Source: Desulfobacterales bacterium
GTDB taxonomy: Bacteria; Desulfobacterota; Desulfobacteria; Desulfobacterales; Desulfosalsimonadaceae
Direction: 5' to 3'
Assembly (NCBI GenBank): GCA_018334855.1
Contig: JAGXLE010000028.1
Location: 1 to 10,018, forward strand
Length of the DNA stretch: 10,018 bases
The translations under genes and the position numbers were made by a program. This document shows positions 6,177 through 10,018 of the stretch, piece after piece. The notes below the pieces were generated by a model. It was not told the origin of the DNA. It saw only the letters and a list, made by a program, of their open reading frames with translations, and did no database searches. Position 1 is the first letter of the stretch, and each line of letters begins with the position of its first letter.

Positions 6177-7508
6177 TTAAAACGGCATCATGTTTCGGGG
6201 CATACCCCGCATGCCGCCCTTGTTGATTTTTTTCATCATCTTTAATACCTGGGTGTAGTTTTTCAGGAGCTTGTTGACATCCTGAACGTTCGTTCCGCTC
6301 CCCCTTGCAATCCGCTTTCTTCTGCTGCCGTTTAAAATATTGTGGTTCCGCCTCTCGGCAGGGGTCATAGAGTTGATGATGGCCTCGATTCTTACAAGTT
6401 CCTTATCATCTACCTGCAGATTATTCAACTGCTTGTTTTTGCTTACCCCCGGGATCATCTTGATAAGATCATTGATAGATCCCATTTTTCTTACCTGAGA
6501 CATCTGATCACGAAAATCTTCCAAGGTAAATTCATTCTTGCGCAGCTTTTTCTCAAGCTCTTCAGCCTTTTTCTCATCGACAGCACCCTGGGCCTTCTCG
6601 ATAAAAGAAAGCATATCGCCCATGCCCAGTATGCGCGAAGCCATCCGGTCCGGATGAAACGCCTCCAGGGCGTTTGTCTTTTCCCCTACGCCGATAAATT
6701 TCACCGGCTTGCCGATTACCGCCTTTATCGACAGCGCTGCCCCGCCCCTGGCGTCACCGTCCATCTTGGACAGAATCACACCGCCGAGATCCAGTGCCTC
6801 GTCAAAGGATTGGGCCATATTGACCGCGTCCTGGCCGGTCATGGCATCGGCAACCAGCAGCACATCAGAGGGGTCTATGGCCTTCTGGATGGCTGAAAGT
6901 TCATCCATTAATTCCTGGTCCACATGCAGGCGGCCGGCAGTGTCTATGATCAATGTATCACAGCCTTCCGAAGGCGCCTTCTGCCGGGCCTTTTTGGCAA
7001 TCTCCACCGGGTCCATATCTGTGGAAGCCGGATAAACCGGGACAGAGAGCTGTTCGCCCAGTTTCCTGAGCTGGTCTATAGCAGCCGGACGGTACACATC
7101 AAGGGGGACCAGGTAAGGCTTCCTGCCTTCCTTGCGCAGGTGCACCGCAAGCTTTCCGGCAGTGGTTGTTTTACCCGAACCCTGCAGGCCTGCCAGCATT
7201 ACGGACTGCGGCGCGGGCCCGGAAAGATTGAGCCCCTCATTTTTCGCACCCATCAGGGCGGTCAATTCTTCATTTACTATCTTGATAACCTGCTGGGCCG
7301 GCGTCAGGCTCGAAAGTACCTCTTGTCCCACGGCCCTTGCCCTGATATCGGCTATCAGCTGCTTTACCACCTTGTAATGGGCATCGGCTTCCAGCAGCGC
7401 CATGCGCACTTCGCGCAGTCCCTCCTCGATATTTTTCTCAGAGAGTTTGCCGTGCCCCTTTAATTTTTTAAAAACCGAGCCGAGCTTATCGCTTAAGTTA
7501 TCAAACAT
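6177..7508 (-). CDS. ffh: Signal recognition particle protein Ffh (SRP54)
   Basis: Ffh is the GTPase of the signal recognition particle. With 4.5S RNA it binds signal sequences on translating ribosomes and hands them to FtsY at the membrane. The 443-residue protein has an N-domain (1 to about 88), then the G-domain with P-loop GLQGSGKTT (107-115), DVYRPAA (137-143), DTAGR (189-193), [10 protein letters not shown] (247-256, in place of the commoner TKLD) and GVGEK (273-277). A methionine-rich M-domain (about 296-435) follows, with the SRP-RNA-binding [12 protein letters not shown] at 395-406. The C-terminal tail is [14 protein letters not shown]. First gene of the cluster; the ATG has no strong Shine-Dalgarno sequence. 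Confidence 0.98.
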   Translation of the reverse strand: MFDNLSDKLGSVFKKLKGHGKLSEKNIEEGLREVRMALLEADAHYKVVKQLIADIRARAVGQEVLSSLTPAQQVIKIVNEELTALMGAKNEGLNLSGPAPQSVMLAGLQGSGKTTTAGKLAVHLRKEGRKPYLVPLDVYRPAAIDQLRKLGEQLSVPVYPASTDMDPVEIAKKARQKAPSEGCDTLIIDTAGRLHVDQELMDELSAIQKAIDPSDVLLVADAMTGQDAVNMAQSFDEALDLGGVILSKMDGDARGGAALSIKAVIGKPVKFIGVGEKTNALEAFHPDRMASRILGMGDMLSFIEKAQGAVDEKKAEELEKKLRKNEFTLEDFRDQMSQVRKMGSINDLIKMIPGVSKNKQLNNLQVDDKELVRIEAIINSMTPAERRNHNILNGSRRKRIARGSGTNVQDVNKLLKNYTQVLKMMKKINKGGMRGMPRNMMPF

Positions 7509-7547
7509 AGTACCGATTCTGTTTTGGCCGAAAAAATGAATCCGTTG

Positions 7548-7576
7548 AAATTAATATTTGCATATCGCAATGTCAA
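7548..7576 (-). promoter_or_regulatory. Sigma70-type promoter for the ffh cluster
   Basis: On the minus strand a perfect TTGACA box (7576-7571) and TAATTT (7553-7548) are spaced by 17 bases in an AT-rich region. The predicted start near 7541 would leave a leader of about 33 bases before the ffh ATG. No other comparably good promoter is seen for the cluster. Confidence 0.6.
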
Positions 7577-7617
7577 GTATAATAATATGTTTTCCTATAT
7601 ATGTACAGGCAAAAGTA

Positions 7618-7770
7618 GATGGCTTCGTAAAAAGTCCAATATCTGCGTTGCGCGTCCATCCCTGCGGAATTTCACGTACGATAAAGTACGCTGCATTCCT
7701 CGGTATTTGCGCGCCTTGATCTTGAACTTTTTACTTTGCCATCACAAAACAGACTTTTTATGCGACTGTC
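7618..7770. repeat. Large imperfect palindromic intergenic repeat, MITE/BIME-like
   Basis: GATGGC-TTC-GTAAAAAGT (7618-7635) is mirrored by ACTTTTTAC-TTT-GCCATC (7726-7743); 15 of 18 positions pair. The centre is CGTAC-GATAAA-GTACG (7675-7690), almost exactly midway, and the arms between are partly complementary, so 7618-7743 is one imperfect palindrome of 126 bases. A further GACTTTTTA...GACTGTC half-copy of the terminus follows to 7770. No coding gene is credible inside. From memory, similar elements with GATGGCTTCGTAAAAAGTC termini are dispersed in Desulfobacterales genomes; this cannot be verified here. It separates the ffh promoter from rlmN and leaves both intact. Confidence 0.7.
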
Positions 7771-7850
7771 AAAGTGAAAACCCTGAAAAAGCAACGTGTG
7801 AATAAATTCAAAGCTTCTAAATTTATTATACTTATTATATAACCGAGCCA

Positions 7851-8921
7851 ATGACAATTCAACCCCAAAAAACAGCCTCAAAACAAGACATACAAAATCT
7901 TGATCGCCAGGAGCTTGTGGATTTTTTTGAAAGCTTTGCCATGCGCAGCTTCCGTGCTGATCAGGCCCTGCGCTGGATCTATTCCCGAAGGGCGAAGAGC
8001 TTTGACGAAATGACCGATCTGGCCAAAGATGCCAGAAGCCTGCTGACCCGGCACTTCTATATAAGCCGGCCTGCAGTACAGGAAAGGCAGACCGCGCAAG
8101 ACGGAACCTGCAAATTCCTGCTATCCCTTCAAGACGGAAATTCCGTTGAATCAGTCCTGATCCCTGAAAAAGACCATTACACCCTATGTATTTCCACGCA
8201 GGTTGGATGCGCCATGGGCTGCAAGTTCTGCATGACAGGAAAAACCGGCCTGACCCGCAACCTGAGTCGCTCCGAAATAATCGGCCAGGTGATCGCAGCC
8301 ATGGACGAGGCGGATGCCGGGGGCGGCATGCGGCTGTCAAACATCGTATTAATGGGCATGGGAGAGCCGCTGGCAAACTACGAAAACGTGACAGGCGCGA
8401 TAAATGTTATCACCAACAGCGACTGGGGTCTGAAATTTTCCACGCGGCGGGTGACTCTTTCCACAGCAGGGCTGGCCGACCGATTCAACGATCTGGCCCG
8501 TGACAGCCGCATCCGGCTGGCGGTATCCCTAAATGCCGCAGACAATGATACCAGGGACAGACTTATGCCGATAAACAGAACCATTCCCGTGGAACGGCTA
8601 ATTGATGCCTGCGCCAGATACCCTCTGCCTCCCAGGGACAAGATCACCTTTGAATACATACTAATAAAAGGGGTAAACGATTCGGAAAAACAGGCCTACA
8701 AACTGGCTAAACTTCTCCGCCCCGTCCGGGCCAAAATCAACCTGATCCCGTTTAACCCCCATCCGGGATCGCGGTTTGAGCGCCCGGGCATGGATGCAAT
8801 AGAAGCCTTCCAGTCCGTTCTGACAAAGAAAAACTACACCGCCATTATCAGGTGGAGCAAGGGCACAGACATTTCAGCAGCCTGCGGACAGCTTAAGGGG
8901 GGTAAAAAAAACACTGACTGA
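7851..8921 (+). CDS. rlmN: Dual-specificity 23S rRNA A2503 / tRNA A37 C2-methyltransferase RlmN
   Basis: This radical-SAM enzyme methylates C2 of A2503 in the peptidyl-transferase centre of 23S rRNA and of A37 in some tRNAs. The 356-residue protein has the 4Fe-4S motif C120-AMG-C124-KF-C127 and GMGEPL at 169-174. The two redox/methyl-carrier cysteines are C113 and C345 (in KGTDISAACGQL), matching C118 and C355 of E. coli RlmN. E100 in NSVESVLIP occupies the catalytic glutamate position. Length is normal. The ATG has no Shine-Dalgarno site (ACCGAGCC only); the AT-rich TATTATA stretches 10-25 bases upstream could be a -10 element, giving a very short leader. It is divergent from ffh. Confidence 0.97.
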   Translation: MTIQPQKTASKQDIQNLDRQELVDFFESFAMRSFRADQALRWIYSRRAKSFDEMTDLAKDARSLLTRHFYISRPAVQERQTAQDGTCKFLLSLQDGNSVESVLIPEKDHYTLCISTQVGCAMGCKFCMTGKTGLTRNLSRSEIIGQVIAAMDEADAGGGMRLSNIVLMGMGEPLANYENVTGAINVITNSDWGLKFSTRRVTLSTAGLADRFNDLARDSRIRLAVSLNAADNDTRDRLMPINRTIPVERLIDACARYPLPPRDKITFEYILIKGVNDSEKQAYKLAKLLRPVRAKINLIPFNPHPGSRFERPGMDAIEAFQSVLTKKNYTAIIRWSKGTDISAACGQLKGGKKNTD

Positions 8922-9000
8922 AACCGTTTCTGTGATATGGCAGGCAGGCCTGAAAAATCCTTGAAACATTGCATGCTTCCGGTTTAATTTGATCGTACTT

Positions 9001-9027
9001 TTGAACTTCGTTCACGGGGTATATAAT
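9001..9027 (+). promoter_or_regulatory. Probable promoter of the acyl-CoA synthetase gene
   Basis: TTGAAC (9001-9006) and a perfect TATAAT (9022-9027) are separated by 15 bases, a little shorter than ideal; CTTTTG at 8998-9003 is an alternative -35 with 18 bases. A start near 9034 would leave about 40 bases of leader with AAAGGAG before the ATG. This suggests transcription independent of rlmN. Confidence 0.5.
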
Positions 9028-9072
9028 ACTCTGTAAACACCCAATGCCGCAAATTGTGAAAGGAGTGCCGCC

Positions 9073-10018
9073 ATGCCCGATGAGTACACAATCAGGGGAG
9101 TAAAGGATGTCGAAGAACTCGAAAAGATTCCCTATACAGAACGCGTAAAGGAAAATAGCACCACGAAGCTGCTGGAAAACGGAGCAAAAATAAATCCTGA
9201 TGCACCGGCAATAAGCTTTATTCTAAACGGCGATACCTATGATCAGCCCTCGGTTATTTCCTACAGCCAGTTTATAGGCAAAATACGACAGACCGCCAAC
9301 ATGCTCTACGATCTTGGCATAAGACCGGGCGACGTAGTCACATACGTGCTGCCCAATCTTCCCCAGACCCATTATGTGCTGTGGGGCGCTGAAGCCGCAG
9401 GTATCGCCAATCCTATCAATCCGCTTCTGGAACCGGGCACCATAAAAGACATTTGCACCTCTGCAAACACAAAGGTTCTTGTCGCACTCGGGGAAATGAG
9501 CGGAACTGACATATGGCAGAAAATCGATTCCATCCGCAGGGAAATCCCCACCCTCGAATACGTGGTACGGGTCATGGGCCCTTCGGATAAGTCTGAAAAC
9601 ATCATCGGCTATGACGAAGTTGTTGAATCATACCCTGCAGACCGCTACACGTTTGAAAGAAATATCGACCCGGATGAAATCGCATCGCTTTATCACACCG
9701 GGGGCACCACGGGAACGCCCAAGCTGGCCCGCCGAACACATTACAACGAAGTGGTGATGACCTATGATCTTCACATCATGGGAGGAATAACAAGCAGTTC
9801 CACCCTGCTCTGCGGGCTGCCCCTTTTTCACTGCAACGGGACACTGGTGACCGGACTCTGCCCGTTTTCCTTCGGCGGCCACGTGATAATCCTGTCTCCA
9901 TTGGGATACCGCGATCAGAGCATCATGAAAAACTTCTTCAAAATCGTGGAAAAATACCAGGCTGAAACCTTTTCCGCGGTGCCGACAGTACTATCCGTTC
10001 TTCTTGATATGGAGGTTG
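9073..10018 (+). CDS. AMP-forming acyl-CoA synthetase-like protein, N-terminal 315 residues (3' end outside window)
   Basis: An open frame runs from ATG 9073 to the window edge, preceded by AAAGGAG at a 7-base spacing. The product belongs to the ANL adenylating superfamily, which activates carboxylic acids to acyl-AMP and usually then to acyl-CoA. Seen in order: a SYSQFIGKIRQTANML region (about 63-78), GIRPGDVVTYVLPNLPQTH (82-100), GAEAAGIANPINPLL (105-119), the P-loop-like A3 motif YHTGGTTGTPKLA (207-219) and LPLFHCNGT (249-257). The residue after the A3 lysine is L rather than the common G. The C-terminal domain with the catalytic lysine is not in the window, so the substrate cannot be judged. 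Sulfate reducers often carry many such genes for fatty or aromatic acid oxidation. Confidence 0.9.
   Translation, partial: MPDEYTIRGVKDVEELEKIPYTERVKENSTTKLLENGAKINPDAPAISFILNGDTYDQPSVISYSQFIGKIRQTANMLYDLGIRPGDVVTYVLPNLPQTHYVLWGAEAAGIANPINPLLEPGTIKDICTSANTKVLVALGEMSGTDIWQKIDSIRREIPTLEYVVRVMGPSDKSENIIGYDEVVESYPADRYTFERNIDPDEIASLYHTGGTTGTPKLARRTHYNEVVMTYDLHIMGGITSSSTLLCGLPLFHCNGTLVTGLCPFSFGGHVIILSPLGYRDQSIMKNFFKIVEKYQAETFSAVPTVLSVLLDMEV

Noticed and set aside
6342..6896. Plus-strand 184-codon frame inside ffh
   Set aside because: It is fully antisense to conserved Ffh G- and M-domain coding sequence, with no family resemblance.
7524..7805. Plus-strand open frame of 93 codons through the palindromic repeat
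   Set aside because: It is mostly repeat sequence and lacks a Shine-Dalgarno site; such frames recur wherever the repeat is present and are not evidence of a protein.
7672..8376. Minus-strand 234-codon frame opposite rlmN
   Set aside because: It is antisense to a clear rlmN gene, ends in the repeat, and its composition (rich in R, S, P, C) is typical of a shadow frame.
8921..8985. AAACCG/CGGTTT inverted repeat and CAGG-CAGG-CCTG hairpin after rlmN as a terminator
   Set aside because: The arms are short, the first pair is 53 bases apart and no U-run follows the GC hairpin, so terminator function is not supported.

Overview
The window looks like a core-genome segment of a sulfate-reducing Desulfobacterota (Desulfobacterales-like) bacterium. 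That placement is inferred from three things: gene order, moderate base composition, and an intergenic palindromic repeat at 7618-7770 whose termini I recall from genomes of that group. No plasmid, phage, CRISPR or insertion-sequence gene is visible.

Layout. Bases 2-115 are the 3' end of an unidentified plus-strand gene. It converges on a minus-strand Rossmann/DUF2520 gene (171-1055). A 331-base gap (1056-1386) without a convincing gene holds a long imperfect stem-loop, a GC-rich palindrome, a small hairpin and an AT-rich promoter-like stretch. From 7508 down to 1387 a compact minus-strand block reads, in transcription order: ffh, rpsP, khpA, rimM, trmD, a PF09936-type SPOUT RNA methyltransferase, rplS, rnhB, yraN, rsmI. 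Gaps are mostly 4-53 bases, with one 23-base overlap (trmD/SPOUT gene) and one 75-base gap with an inverted repeat before rplS. A good sigma70-type promoter (TTGACA, 17-base spacer, TAATTT) precedes ffh. The 342-base divergent region 7509-7850 carries that promoter and the palindromic repeat. On the plus strand follow rlmN (7851-8921) and, behind its own promoter and Shine-Dalgarno site, an AMP-forming acyl-CoA synthetase-like gene (9073 onward) that runs off the window.

How the genes fit together. The minus-strand block is the widespread ffh-rpsP-rimM-trmD-rplS translation cluster. It joins co-translational protein targeting (Ffh), 30S assembly and proteins (RimM, S16), an RNA-binding KH protein (KhpA), tRNA m1G37 modification (TrmD), a second predicted SPOUT methyltransferase of unknown substrate and 50S protein L19. 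It continues into RNase HII, the nuclease-fold protein YraN and the 16S rRNA C1402 2'-O-methyltransferase RsmI. The divergent rlmN (23S rRNA A2503 / tRNA A37 methylation) adds a third known RNA-modification enzyme within 10 kb. Most of the window is well-known housekeeping biology. The parts least explained are the structured gap at 1056-1386, the palindromic repeat at 7618-7770, the rplS leader inverted repeat and the substrate of the SPOUT protein.
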